Shown: in pieces, positions 16,636 to 24,966 of the stretch
How the letters are laid out: every line of letters starts with the position of its first letter
How positions within the stretch are numbered: the stretch's first letter is position 1
Made by a program: the position numbers and the translations under genes
Source of the DNA: Tidjanibacter sp.
GTDB taxonomy: Bacteria > Bacteroidota > Bacteroidia > Bacteroidales > Rikenellaceae
Assembly: GCA_017390585.1 (NCBI GenBank)
Contig: JAFPBB010000072.1
Span: forward strand, 1-45,625
Length of the DNA stretch: 45,625 bases
Direction: 5' to 3'
The notes under the pieces: generated by a model
What the model saw: the letters and a program-made list of their open reading frames with translations, nothing else
Told to the model about the DNA's origin: nothing
Database searches by the model: none

Positions 16636-16665
16636 CAAATGTACGATTATTTCTTATATTTGCAA
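16636..16665 (-). promoter_or_regulatory. Promoter of the SRP RNA
   Basis: On the minus strand TACATTTG (16643-16636) is a perfect -7 element, with TTG (16665-16663) 19 bp upstream as the -33. The predicted start falls at or within a few bases of the first G of the SRP RNA (16629). The -33 overlaps the plus-strand -7 element of mltG. Confidence 0.85.
16655..16662 (+). promoter_or_regulatory. -7 element for mltG, interleaved with the SRP promoter
   Basis: TATATTTG on the plus strand is a perfect TAnnTTTG located 18 nt before the mltG ATG. No -33 TTG is seen at the proper spacing. The element lies within the spacer and next to the -33 of the divergent SRP RNA promoter, so RNA polymerase could probably occupy only one at a time. 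Confidence 0.6.
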
Positions 16666-16680
16666 AAAATTTCAGAAATT

Positions 16681-17700
16681 ATGCGAAAGAAAGCTCGTCG
16701 TCTTCGTCGGTTTGTTGGGTTTATGGTTGTGGTAGCCGCCGTCCTCGGTGGCGTTCTATGGTGTGCCACCAAGCCCTGCACATCCGCCCCCACGGAGTTT
16801 GTAATCCCCACAGGCTCCAACTATTCCGCACTGTTGGACACCATCTCCTCGGCAGGAGTCGAGAGGTTGGGCATCATTGATATTGTGGGCAGGCTCAAAA
16901 AACTCGACCGCAACCCCAAGGCGGGACACTATGTGTTGCCCGAGGGTGCCACACCCGTGGCCGTGGTGAATATGTTGCGAAGTGGCGCACAGAAGCCCGT
17001 GCGAGTGACCTTCAACAACACACGCACTCTCCCTCAGCTCGCAGGTCGCATAGCCTCGCAGCTCGAGGTGGATAGTGCCAATCTCCTGCTCCACCTCGAG
17101 TCCCCGGCAACGGCAGAGCGCTACTCCATCCGCAAGGAGGAGGTCATTGGACTCTTCATACCCAACACCTACGACATCTGGTGGAACGCCTCCCCCGAGG
17201 CCATCACCGAGCGTATGCATCGTGAGTGGAAGCGCTTCTGGAACGAGGAGCGTAGCGCCGCCCTTGCGCGCACGAAGCTCTCCAAGATGGAGGTCATCAC
17301 CCTCGCTTCCATCGTCTACGAGGAGACCAAGAATGTGGGAGAGATGGCCAAGATAGCGGGTGTCTACATCAACCGTCTGCGTCGCGGTATGCCACTTCAG
17401 GCCTGCCCTACGGCGAAGTATGCGGTGGGCGACTTCACCATCAAGCGCGTGCTCCACAAGCACACCCAGACACCCTCACCCTACAACACCTATCTCCACC
17501 GAGGACTCCCCCCGGGCCCCATCTGCACCCCCTCCATTGCAGCCATCGACGCCGTGCTTGGCTACACCAACCACAACTATCTCTACTTCTGCGCCAAGGA
17601 GGATTTCTCGGGCACACACCACTTCTCGACCAATCTCTCGCAACACAATCGCTACGCCAAGCTCTATGCCGACGCGCTGCGTAGGAGCGGAATCAGATAA
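16681..17700 (+). CDS. mltG: Endolytic transglycosylase MltG
   Basis: This 339-residue protein is anchored by one N-terminal transmembrane helix (about residues 12-30) after a very basic start (MRKKARRLRR). It carries a LysM-like region and then the YceG/MltG catalytic domain. ITLASIVYEETKN contains the catalytic Glu of the family; PLQACPTAKYAVGD and YNTYLHRGLPPGPICTPS are conserved active-site segments. MltG cuts nascent peptidoglycan strands at the inner membrane and is thought to set glycan length. The ATG at 16681 is chosen because an upstream in-frame ATG at 16633 would lie before the -7 element. It is followed after 15 nt by shikimate genes, probably one operon. Confidence 0.94.
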   Translation: MRKKARRLRRFVGFMVVVAAVLGGVLWCATKPCTSAPTEFVIPTGSNYSALLDTISSAGVERLGIIDIVGRLKKLDRNPKAGHYVLPEGATPVAVVNMLRSGAQKPVRVTFNNTRTLPQLAGRIASQLEVDSANLLLHLESPATAERYSIRKEEVIGLFIPNTYDIWWNASPEAITERMHREWKRFWNEERSAALARTKLSKMEVITLASIVYEETKNVGEMAKIAGVYINRLRRGMPLQACPTAKYAVGDFTIKRVLHKHTQTPSPYNTYLHRGLPPGPICTPSIAAIDAVLGYTNHNYLYFCAKEDFSGTHHFSTNLSQHNRYAKLYADALRRSGIR

Positions 17701-17715
17701 TCCATTTTGAGGCAA

Positions 17716-18780
17716 ATGAAACAGGACAACAACTCCCTAATCCACCGCAAACGGCTCACCATAGCCGGTGCGTGCAGTGCCGAGAGCAGAGCTCAACTTC
17801 TCGAAGTGGCCCGAGGTGTGGCCGCCACAGGGCGGGTGGACATACTCCGAGCAGGTGTGTGGAAACCTCGCACCAAACCAGGCTCCTTCGAGGGTGCGGG
17901 CGACGTGGCCCTCGAGTGGCTCGCCGAGGCCAAAGAGCTCACAGGACTGCCCACAGCCACGGAGGTGGCCACAGCGGCCCACGTCGAAAAGGCACTCAAG
18001 AGTGGCGTAGACCTGCTGTGGATTGGTGCCCGCACCACATCCAACCCATTCAGTGTGCAGGAGATAGCCGAAGCTCTCAGGGGTACGGAGGTGCCCATAT
18101 TGGTGAAGAATCCCACCACTGCCGACGCCGAGTTGTGGATTGGAGCCGTGGAGCGACTTGCCAAGTGTGGTGTCCGCAACATCGGTCTCATCCATCGCGG
18201 CTTTGCGGGCATAAACCTCTCGGGCTACCGCAATGCCCCCCTCTGGCAGATTGCCCTCGATGTGCGACGCCGCCTCCCCGAACTGCCTATGCTCTGCGAC
18301 CCCTCGCACATCTGCGGCAACCGCACAGCTCTGCTCGATGTGGCACAGAAGGCTGCCGACCTCGACTACTCGGGCCTCATCATCGAGAGTCATCCCCACC
18401 CAGATGAGGCACTCAGCGACGCCGAGCAGCAGATTACACCCGCCGAGCTCGGGCGCCTGCTGGAGAGCATCGTGTGGCGCAGGACGGCCACCGACTCCAT
18501 TGTCTGCAACGACGAGTTGGAGCGTCTGCGTGGCACCATCGACCGACTCGACGAGGAGATATTCTCGCTCCTGGCGCGCCGTATGGAGGTGAGCGACGAG
18601 ATCGGACGACTCAAGCTCCGCAACAACCTCACCATCCTCCAATCGGGTCGCTGGCAGGAGGTCGTCACCAAGGTGCTGACAACCACGGACCGACTCGGAC
18701 TCGGCCGCAACTGCGTGGAGTCCATCCTCGAAGCCATTCACCTCGAAAGCATTGAGCGTCAGAACAAAATAATGCACTAA
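17716..18780 (+). CDS. Bifunctional DAHP synthase / chorismate mutase
   Basis: This 354-residue fusion has an N-terminal type I-beta DAHP synthase (about residues 12-255) and a C-terminal AroQ-type chorismate mutase (about 265-354). DAHP synthase segments include IAGACSAES, RAGVWKPRTKPGSFEG, WIGARTTSNPFSVQ, LVKNPTT and LCDPSHICGN. The mutase part begins ELERLRGTIDRLDEEIFSLL. The first domain joins phosphoenolpyruvate and erythrose 4-phosphate to enter the shikimate pathway; the second makes prephenate from chorismate and in related enzymes acts as a feedback sensor. The ATG at 17716 is preferred over a TTG at 17707. It lies 15 nt after mltG and 21 nt before the aroD-aroA fusion. Confidence 0.93.
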   Translation: MKQDNNSLIHRKRLTIAGACSAESRAQLLEVARGVAATGRVDILRAGVWKPRTKPGSFEGAGDVALEWLAEAKELTGLPTATEVATAAHVEKALKSGVDLLWIGARTTSNPFSVQEIAEALRGTEVPILVKNPTTADAELWIGAVERLAKCGVRNIGLIHRGFAGINLSGYRNAPLWQIALDVRRRLPELPMLCDPSHICGNRTALLDVAQKAADLDYSGLIIESHPHPDEALSDAEQQITPAELGRLLESIVWRRTATDSIVCNDELERLRGTIDRLDEEIFSLLARRMEVSDEIGRLKLRNNLTILQSGRWQEVVTKVLTTTDRLGLGRNCVESILEAIHLESIERQNKIMH

Positions 18781-18801
18781 ACCATTCCAACCTCACCCCC
18801 T

Positions 18802-20721
18802 ATGTACCACTACTGCGAGAGCATATCATCCCCCGACGCCACCCTCTACCGCCCCCAGATCCACAGGGCGAAGATGGTGGAGTTGCGTTGCGACCTTATG
18901 AGTCTCTCCGCCTCGGAGGTGGAGGAGTTGGTGGGCAATGCAGAGCGCACAATAGCCACCTGTCGCACCTCCGACCCTGCCCACGCCGAGGAGATCTACA
19001 GTGCCGCCATCAGGGGCGGTGCGTGGGCCATAGACATCGACATCTCGATGGGGGCGGAACTCATAGGCCGTCTGGGCCCTCTTGCCCACGAGGCCGAGAG
19101 CCTGCTGATAATCTCCCACCACTACCCCGCTACCCCCTCCTTGGAGGAGCTCCGCGGTGAGGTGGAGCGAATCTACTCTCTGGGGGCCGACATAGCCAAG
19201 GTGGTCACCACAGCCAGCTCGGTGGAGGAGTCGCTGGTGGTCCACAACCTCTACCGCCACTTCGCCGCAGAGCGTCTGGTGGCCTTCGCAATGGGCAACG
19301 AGGGGGCATTCACACGCCGTCTGTCGCTCCTCGCAGGGGCGCCCTACACCTACACCGTTCCTGCCGATGGCACCCCCACAGCCCTCGGACAATCCACCAC
19401 CCCGCAGATGAAGGCCTCTCTCGAGGGGTGTCGTTCGTTGGAGAGGATTGCCATCCCCTCCGTTGTCACTCCACCCTGCTCCAAGAGCGCCGCACAGAGG
19501 GCCATCCTCTCCGCACTACTCGCCGAAGGCACCACAATAATCAATGGCTACACCCGCTCGAACGATAGTGAGGCTGCGCTCGAAGTGGCCCGCACACTCG
19601 GTGCCGAGGTTGCTCTGTCGGGCCGCAAGCTCACCATCCGCAGCAAGGGATACAGAGCCATATCGCAACAACTAAACAGCACCACGACAACACTTTGCGT
19701 GGGCGAATCGGCCCTACTCACAAGGCTTCTTATACCAATCGTAGCCACCCTCTTGGAGGAGGGCGAGGTGGTGATTGAGGGATGTGGCTCGCTCCTCGGC
19801 CGAAGTGTGGCCGAGACCATCGGACTCATTGTGGCCAATGGGGCAGAGTGTGAATCCAACGGGGGCCATCTCCCACTTCGCATCACTCGAGGTGCTCGTT
19901 TCGGCACCCACATCGTCACCGATGGCAGCCACTCCTCGCAGCACATATCGGGCCTGATGATGGCCCTCGCGCTCATCGACCGCGACGAGATGAGCCACAT
20001 CGAGGTACGCAATGCCGTGAGCACCCCCTACATAACCCTCACGGCCTCCATAATGGAGCAATTTGAGGGCATTGTGACCCTCGGTGGCGGCAATGGCACT
20101 CTCACCATCGACATCGAGCCGGAGCCTCCCGTGGCAAGCAGACTCACCCTCGAGCCCGACTTCTCCTCGGCTGCCTACTTTGCCGCAGCCTACGCCATAG
20201 CCCAGAGCGGCTACGCAGTGGCAGAGAGCTACACCCTGCGCTGCAACATAGGCACCCACCAGCCCGATGAGGTGGCTCTAATGCTCCTCGACATTGCGGG
20301 TGCACACATCCGCATCCGCAAGGGAGCCATCGACCTGCTCCCCTCCTCGGCGCTCCGACCCATAGCCTACGACGCCACCAACACTCCCGACCTCATCCCC
20401 ACCCTCGCCGTGGTGGCTCTCTTTGCCGAGGGAGAGTCGGTGATAGGTGGTCTCGATCGCTTGGCGGGCAAGGAGAGCAACCGCGTGGTTTCGCTGGTGG
20501 AGAACCTCGTGGCCATAGGTGCCGACCTCCGCATAGAGGGCAGCAGGCTCCACATTCGCGGTGGCGCACCTCTCCACAGCGCCCCCATCCACACCTATGG
20601 CGACCATCGCATTGCAATGGCCTTTGCGGTAGCTTCGCTCTTCATCACGCCGCGCCTATCGCTCGACAACTGCGAGTGTGTGGCCAAGTCGTTCCCCAAG
20701 TTTTTCGACGCACTGAAATAA
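18802..20721 (+). CDS. Fused type I 3-dehydroquinate dehydratase / EPSP synthase
   Basis: This 639-residue protein joins two shikimate enzymes. Residues about 20-212 form a type I dehydroquinate dehydratase: VELRCD, IISHH (H107 as the catalytic His), ADIAKVV (K133 as the Schiff-base Lys), MGNEGAFTRR and ALGQST. Residues about 216-639 form EPSP synthase: PPCSKSAAQRA (K228, S229, R233), DGSHSSQH, LEPDFSSAAYF, NTPDLIP, AGKESNR, TYGDHRIAM and CVAKSFPKFF. Every catalytic residue I looked for is present in both halves, so both activities look intact. EPSP synthase is usually a separate protein in bacteria, so the fusion is uncommon. The gene lies 21 nt after aroF-Q and 14 nt before aroC. Confidence 0.92.
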   Translation: MYHYCESISSPDATLYRPQIHRAKMVELRCDLMSLSASEVEELVGNAERTIATCRTSDPAHAEEIYSAAIRGGAWAIDIDISMGAELIGRLGPLAHEAESLLIISHHYPATPSLEELRGEVERIYSLGADIAKVVTTASSVEESLVVHNLYRHFAAERLVAFAMGNEGAFTRRLSLLAGAPYTYTVPADGTPTALGQSTTPQMKASLEGCRSLERIAIPSVVTPPCSKSAAQRAILSALLAEGTTIINGYTRSNDSEAALEVARTLGAEVALSGRKLTIRSKGYRAISQQLNSTTTTLCVGESALLTRLLIPIVATLLEEGEVVIEGCGSLLGRSVAETIGLIVANGAECESNGGHLPLRITRGARFGTHIVTDGSHSSQHISGLMMALALIDRDEMSHIEVRNAVSTPYITLTASIMEQFEGIVTLGGGNGTLTIDIEPEPPVASRLTLEPDFSSAAYFAAAYAIAQSGYAVAESYTLRCNIGTHQPDEVALMLLDIAGAHIRIRKGAIDLLPSSALRPIAYDATNTPDLIPTLAVVALFAEGESVIGGLDRLAGKESNRVVSLVENLVAIGADLRIEGSRLHIRGGAPLHSAPIHTYGDHRIAMAFAVASLFITPRLSLDNCECVAKSFPKFFDALK

Positions 20722-20735
20722 GCATAATAAGGTAT

Positions 20736-21704
20736 ATGAACACTTTTGGACAGCAGTTTCGCATCTCGCTCTTCGGCGAGTCCCACGGCCCCGCAGTGGG
20801 GGTGGTAATAGATGGCATTCCCGCAGGAATACCCCTCTCGGTGGAGGATTTCGAGGCCGACCTTGCCCGACGCAAAGGGGGCTCCGTGGGGACCACTCCG
20901 CGCCGCGAGGAGGACACCCCCGAGATTCTCTCGGGACTCTACAAAGGTTTCACTACGGGAGCCCCGATGGCCATCCTCTTCCGCAACTGCGACACCCGCT
21001 CCGAGGACTACACACCCCTCGCCAACACCCCTCGTCCCGGTCACGCCGACTGGGTTGCGGCACACAAATTTGGTGGCTTCAACGACCCTCGTGGCGCTGG
21101 CCACTTCTCGGGTAGGCTCACCCTTCCACTCGTAGCTGCTGGTGTGGTGGCAAAAAAGCTCCTCCCCGAAGTGTGCATCAAGGCCCATATAGCCGAAATC
21201 GGGGGCGAGAGTGAGAGTCACAAATGGAAGGATATGGTGGCCTCCGTTGCTGCCGAGGGCGACTCGCTGGGAGGCGTTGTGGAGTGCCGAGTTGTGGGAC
21301 TCCCCGCAGGATGTGGCGCCCCCTTCTTCGACTCGCTCGAGAGTGTCATCGCCCACCTCCTATTTGCCATCCCCGGCGTGAGAGGCGTGGAGTTTGGCGA
21401 CGGCTTCCGTGCGGCCCGTATGCGCGGCTCGGAGCACAACGACCCCATTGTGGCCCCCGATGGCACCACATCACGCAATGGCGCAGGCGGCATCAATGGC
21501 GGCATCTCCAACGGCAATCCCCTTGTGGTGCGCGTGGCTGTGAAACCAACGTCGAGCATAGCGCTCACTCAGCACACCCTCAATGTGGCAACAGGCACGG
21601 TGGAACCGCTCTCCATTGGCGGACGCCACGACAGTTGCATAGCCCTGCGTGCGGCTGTGGTGGTCGAAGCAGCCGTTGCAATAGCCCTGGCAGACCAGAG
21701 GTAG
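20736..21704 (+). CDS. aroC: Chorismate synthase
   Basis: This 322-residue enzyme makes chorismate from EPSP, using reduced FMN. Family signatures are clear: GQQFRISLFGESHGPAVG near the start, RPGHADW, MRGSEHNDPI, GGINGGISNGNPL, VKPTSS and GGRHDSCIALRA. It is shorter than the roughly 360 residues of E. coli AroC because a central insertion and the C-terminal tail are missing, but no catalytic segment is lost. An upstream in-frame ATG at 20676 overlaps the aroD-aroA gene and is not needed; 20736 gives the family start MNTFGQQFR. It is the last gene of the operon, with a terminator at 21727-21755. Confidence 0.95.
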   Translation: MNTFGQQFRISLFGESHGPAVGVVIDGIPAGIPLSVEDFEADLARRKGGSVGTTPRREEDTPEILSGLYKGFTTGAPMAILFRNCDTRSEDYTPLANTPRPGHADWVAAHKFGGFNDPRGAGHFSGRLTLPLVAAGVVAKKLLPEVCIKAHIAEIGGESESHKWKDMVASVAAEGDSLGGVVECRVVGLPAGCGAPFFDSLESVIAHLLFAIPGVRGVEFGDGFRAARMRGSEHNDPIVAPDGTTSRNGAGGINGGISNGNPLVVRVAVKPTSSIALTQHTLNVATGTVEPLSIGGRHDSCIALRAAVVVEAAVAIALADQR

Positions 21705-21726
21705 CCTCCAACCCCTTCACACAGTA

Positions 21727-21755
21727 AAGCGAGCACCCCAAAAAGGTGCTCGCTT
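21727..21755 (+). terminator. Terminator after aroC
   Basis: AAGCGAGCACC (21727-21737) pairs perfectly with GGTGCTCGCTT (21745-21755) around a 7-nt loop, followed by CATTTTG. It closes the mltG-aro operon. Confidence 0.88.
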
Positions 21756-21817
21756 CATTTTGTGTCCAATCCAACACTCCACAGCCGACAAAACAATCCA
21801 ACTGCCACAAACAAAAA

Positions 21818-21845
21818 GAGAGGTGTCCACAAAGGGACACCTCTC
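21818..21845 (-). terminator. Terminator of the 21868-24741 lipoprotein gene
   Basis: GAGAGGTGTCC (21818-21828) pairs with GGACACCTCTC (21835-21845) around a 6-nt loop. Read on the minus strand, TTTTTGTTTG follows the stem, giving a standard intrinsic terminator about 22 nt after the stop codon. Confidence 0.9.
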
Positions 21846-21867
21846 AATATCGGTCAAAAAGTATTGA

Positions 21868-24741
21868 CTACATAAGGGGACCAACGCTGGGCTCGCCACC
21901 CTCTTCGCCACCCTCCTCGGGAGCGGTCTCAACGCCGGTTACACCGGGGATCTCAACCTTCATAGTCTCATAGTACTTGTCACCCTCGGGGTTGGTCCAA
22001 GTTACATAGAGGTAGGAGGTTGCGTAAGCATAGCTCTCGAATACATAGGTGGTCTGCTCGGTGCAAGCCTGCGAGTAGTAGTAGCTGGTACCGGTATCGG
22101 TTGCGAGATACTGCATCAGGGTGAAAGGAGTATTGTAGGTCAACTCATACTCGTTGTCCATAATGCGGCTGTAAGCGGTGGTACCGGGTGCAGGAGTGAT
22201 GGTGTAGGTGATCTTCTTGTCCTCATCGGTCCAATCGTAGTCACCCTCCTCAACGGAGTCGATGGTTACAGTGGGTTTGAACTCATCGTAGCCAGCCTCG
22301 TCAGCGTAAACCAAGGTTACAGCCATCTCGGTTGCATAGGTCCTACCAGCACCGGGAGTAGCCTCACCGTTCTCGAGAATTGCGAGAACTACGAAGTTGT
22401 ACTCCGAACCTACCGAAAGGTTCTTAATGGTGAAGTAACCCTCCTCGTCAAGCTCCGAAGGTTTAACGAACTTAGGACCATAGTATGCGTTGGGAACAGT
22501 TGCGATGTAAGCAGCTGCGGAGTCGTAGTTACCACCGTAGGTGTTGGTCCAAGTGAACTCGTTGTTGGTGTTACCATAGCGGTACTCCTTAACGGGCGAC
22601 TCATTGCCGGCAACAGTAACCTTAACCCTCAACTCGCTACCCATAGCATTGAGCTGGAAGTCGTCGATGGTGATGGTAGCAGTTTTGCTGAACTCAAATA
22701 CCTTGCTCGAGTAGGTGTTCTTAACAACAGCACCATACTTACCATTCTTGTCTACCGAGAATGCTGCGAAGTGTCGAACTGCACCCTGGCTCAAACCGCT
22801 GGTCTGAGCAGTGAAGCTCTCCTCTGCCCTAACAGCACCGTTCTCAAGGAGGTACTCGCGGATCTCGTCGTCGTTCAAGAACTGGCTGTAGACACTCTCG
22901 TTCATAAAGCTGTAGTAGGTAAGTTTAGCACCGGGAGCCGATACGTTAACCTTGATGTTGTCGTAGCCCGACTCACCCTCCTCGAAGGTAGGAGCAACGG
23001 TACCACCAGCCTCGATACCCTTGGTCGAGAAGCGGTAAACCTTAGCGTCCTCTTTTGCGTAAGCGCCGTCTTTAACGGGGATAAGAACGAGCTGATAGGT
23101 CTTGTTGGGCAGACCGGTCTCTTTCTCCGACCAGCCGTTGTCAATGAAGGTGAAGTCGAAGAGCGAACCCTCGAATTTCTCAACATTCATGAAGCTACCG
23201 AAATCGTCGCCCCACTCCTGGCACATATTCCACTCGTCCTCCCAGTTGTACTGAGCATCGCCGAAGTACATACGGTAACCCTCGGGGTAACCAGCGATGG
23301 TAACTTTGATCTGGATGTCGAATGCAGATGCGGAAACCTCCTCAACCGAGAAAGTGCTGTTGATATACTCGTAGATAACGATATCGTCGGGGTTGATGGT
23401 AGCACCCATACCCGAAGAAACATAAGGAGTTGCGAAGATAGTGTAAGCACCACCTACCTCAAAAGGAATAGGCTCGCCAGTGAAGCTGTCCACAAAGAAG
23501 TTCTTAAGAGCAACAGCGGTCTCGCCAGCTTCGTAGATGTTCTCGTAGCCGTAGGGGTAGTTACCCATATAGCCTTTGCCAAGCTCCTCTGCAAGCTGCT
23601 CCAAGGTGAACTCACCTTTGGGGAAGATACCTGCAATCAGAGGACGGGGATTCTCATAGATCTCGCCATCCCACTCCATAACCTCAATCATCTGGTTGTC
23701 GAAGATAACAGCGTCGGTGAACTCGTAAACGGGCTCCCAATTCTCATCGAAGCCGGTCATAACCTCACGCTGACCAAGGCTGATGTAAACACCTTTCTCC
23801 AACGAAACGGTGAGCTTACCAAGCATAACCTTACCCTCAGCGGTGATGGCAAGAATCTTGATGCCACCTGCCTGGGGAGCTACAGCGTCAGCTGCGGGAG
23901 CGGTTACAACAACTTTGTTCTTCAGAAGCTCAACGCCCCAACCCTCGGGCTGGTTGAGAAGCAACATATCCTTAACGCCGGTAGCCTTGATAGCAACAGC
24001 AACGGTCTCGCCTGCGTTCATAAAGATCTTGTTACCCTCTACGCTGAAAGCAACCTCCTCGGGAAGAGTTACGGTGAACACCTCGCCGCTGTTAAGGGTC
24101 ATAATAAGGCTGCCGTTCTCAACAACAACGCTCTGGAACAAACCAGCGTCGCCGCCACCAAGCGAAATCCAAGTCTGACCACCGTCGAACGATACCTCGT
24201 TCACACCGCTATCGCCTACGCGAACCTGGGGAGCATCGTGACCCTCGGGAATCTCGGGCATAACAGCCTCGTGGTGGATAGCATAGCCATTCTCGTTTGC
24301 GTCGGTGAGTTTAACAACTACGCCGTCAACAATCTGAGCCCAGTAGTAAACGCCGTTCTCTTTAACAACGGTGAGAAGGCCCTCGTTGGTCTCTTTGTAC
24401 TCGGGATAAACGGTAACAGTGTCACCATTTGCAAGGGTAAGAATCCACTCGCCGTCGGCATTTTTCTCTGCGTCTGCGATGACAATCTTATCCTCAACAG
24501 CCTCGATAGCATCGTTCACCTTTGCAATCTCGTCTGCGATAAGAGCTTTCAGAGCGTTCACCTCGTTGCCGAGTTTGATCTCCAAAGCCTCAACGCGAGC
24601 GGTAAGGTCGGCAATGCTCTCCTGGTTCTGCTGGATACCTTCGCGGAGCTCGGTATCGTCGTAGCACGACACACTCAGGGTGGCAAGACCTACAACGGCT
24701 GCCATTGCAAGAGCTTTCAGATTACGGAAAATTTTTTTCAT
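21868..24741 (-). CDS. Large lipoprotein with N-terminal coiled coil (DUF4988-like)
   Basis: This 957-residue lipoprotein has a signal peptide ending LSVSC (Cys26). A short coiled coil follows (about residues 28-75, with IADLTARVEALEIKLGNEV), then a beta-rich region beginning DGEWILTLANGDTVTVYPEY. That N-terminal layout resembles DUF4988-type lipoproteins of gut Bacteroidota. The rest appears to be repeated beta domains (for example ITIDDFQLNAMGSELRVKV and PTVTIDSVEEGDYDW), ending in an acidic Glu/Gly-rich tail (EEGGEEGGEPSV). It is likely on the cell surface or outer membrane. No catalytic motif is recognised. It has its own promoter at 24857-24864 and a structured leader. Confidence 0.8.
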   Translation of the reverse strand: MKKIFRNLKALAMAAVVGLATLSVSCYDDTELREGIQQNQESIADLTARVEALEIKLGNEVNALKALIADEIAKVNDAIEAVEDKIVIADAEKNADGEWILTLANGDTVTVYPEYKETNEGLLTVVKENGVYYWAQIVDGVVVKLTDANENGYAIHHEAVMPEIPEGHDAPQVRVGDSGVNEVSFDGGQTWISLGGGDAGLFQSVVVENGSLIMTLNSGEVFTVTLPEEVAFSVEGNKIFMNAGETVAVAIKATGVKDMLLLNQPEGWGVELLKNKVVVTAPAADAVAPQAGGIKILAITAEGKVMLGKLTVSLEKGVYISLGQREVMTGFDENWEPVYEFTDAVIFDNQMIEVMEWDGEIYENPRPLIAGIFPKGEFTLEQLAEELGKGYMGNYPYGYENIYEAGETAVALKNFFVDSFTGEPIPFEVGGAYTIFATPYVSSGMGATINPDDIVIYEYINSTFSVEEVSASAFDIQIKVTIAGYPEGYRMYFGDAQYNWEDEWNMCQEWGDDFGSFMNVEKFEGSLFDFTFIDNGWSEKETGLPNKTYQLVLIPVKDGAYAKEDAKVYRFSTKGIEAGGTVAPTFEEGESGYDNIKVNVSAPGAKLTYYSFMNESVYSQFLNDDEIREYLLENGAVRAEESFTAQTSGLSQGAVRHFAAFSVDKNGKYGAVVKNTYSSKVFEFSKTATITIDDFQLNAMGSELRVKVTVAGNESPVKEYRYGNTNNEFTWTNTYGGNYDSAAAYIATVPNAYYGPKFVKPSELDEEGYFTIKNLSVGSEYNFVVLAILENGEATPGAGRTYATEMAVTLVYADEAGYDEFKPTVTIDSVEEGDYDWTDEDKKITYTITPAPGTTAYSRIMDNEYELTYNTPFTLMQYLATDTGTSYYYSQACTEQTTYVFESYAYATSYLYVTWTNPEGDKYYETMKVEIPGVTGVETAPEEGGEEGGEPSVGPLM

Positions 24742-24794
24742 AAAAAAAGTTTTTGGTTAATAAAAATAGGTAATTAATTGGTTTCCAATTATCT

Positions 24795-24848
24795 AAACCG
24801 CCTCCCACAGCCACACCCTACATAGGGCTGGCTGCGGGAATTCGGTTT
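24795..24848 (-). promoter_or_regulatory. Long hairpin in the 5' leader of the 957-residue lipoprotein gene
   Basis: AAACCG (24795-24800) pairs with CGGTTT (24843-24848). Inside, CCCACAGCC pairs with GGCTGCGGG with one mismatch, and CCCTA/TAGGG closes the apex. The stem begins within a few bases of the predicted transcription start, so the mRNA would open with it. A second small inverted repeat (ATTGGTTTCCAAT) lies between it and the ATG. It could stabilise the message or regulate translation. No T-run follows, so it is not a plain terminator. Confidence 0.6.
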
Positions 24849-24856
24849 ATATCGCA

Positions 24857-24864
24857 CAAATATA
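24857..24864 (-). promoter_or_regulatory. -7 element of the 957-residue lipoprotein gene
   Basis: CAAATATA on the plus strand reads TATATTTG on the minus strand, a perfect TAnnTTTG. The start would lie near 24850, giving a leader of about 110 nt. No -33 TTG is visible at the usual spacing. Confidence 0.65.
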
Positions 24865-24966
24865 GAAATAAATACCGTATGATGTTACCTCGCAGAACAA
24901 AAATTCTTAACAAAAAGATAACATTGGCTTCTTTTCTTTCTATAATGTTCTACTATTCTGCTCTAA

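Noticed and set aside
16449-16680. A plus-strand frame across the SRP RNA region
   Set aside because: The strand-specific SRP consensus, terminal stem, promoter and T-run on the minus strand explain the region better.
22771-24777. A 668-codon open frame on the plus strand opposite the 957-residue lipoprotein
   Set aside because: It has no motif and low-complexity Leu/Asn/Val composition, and it runs through the promoter-side leader of the real gene. It is an antisense shadow.
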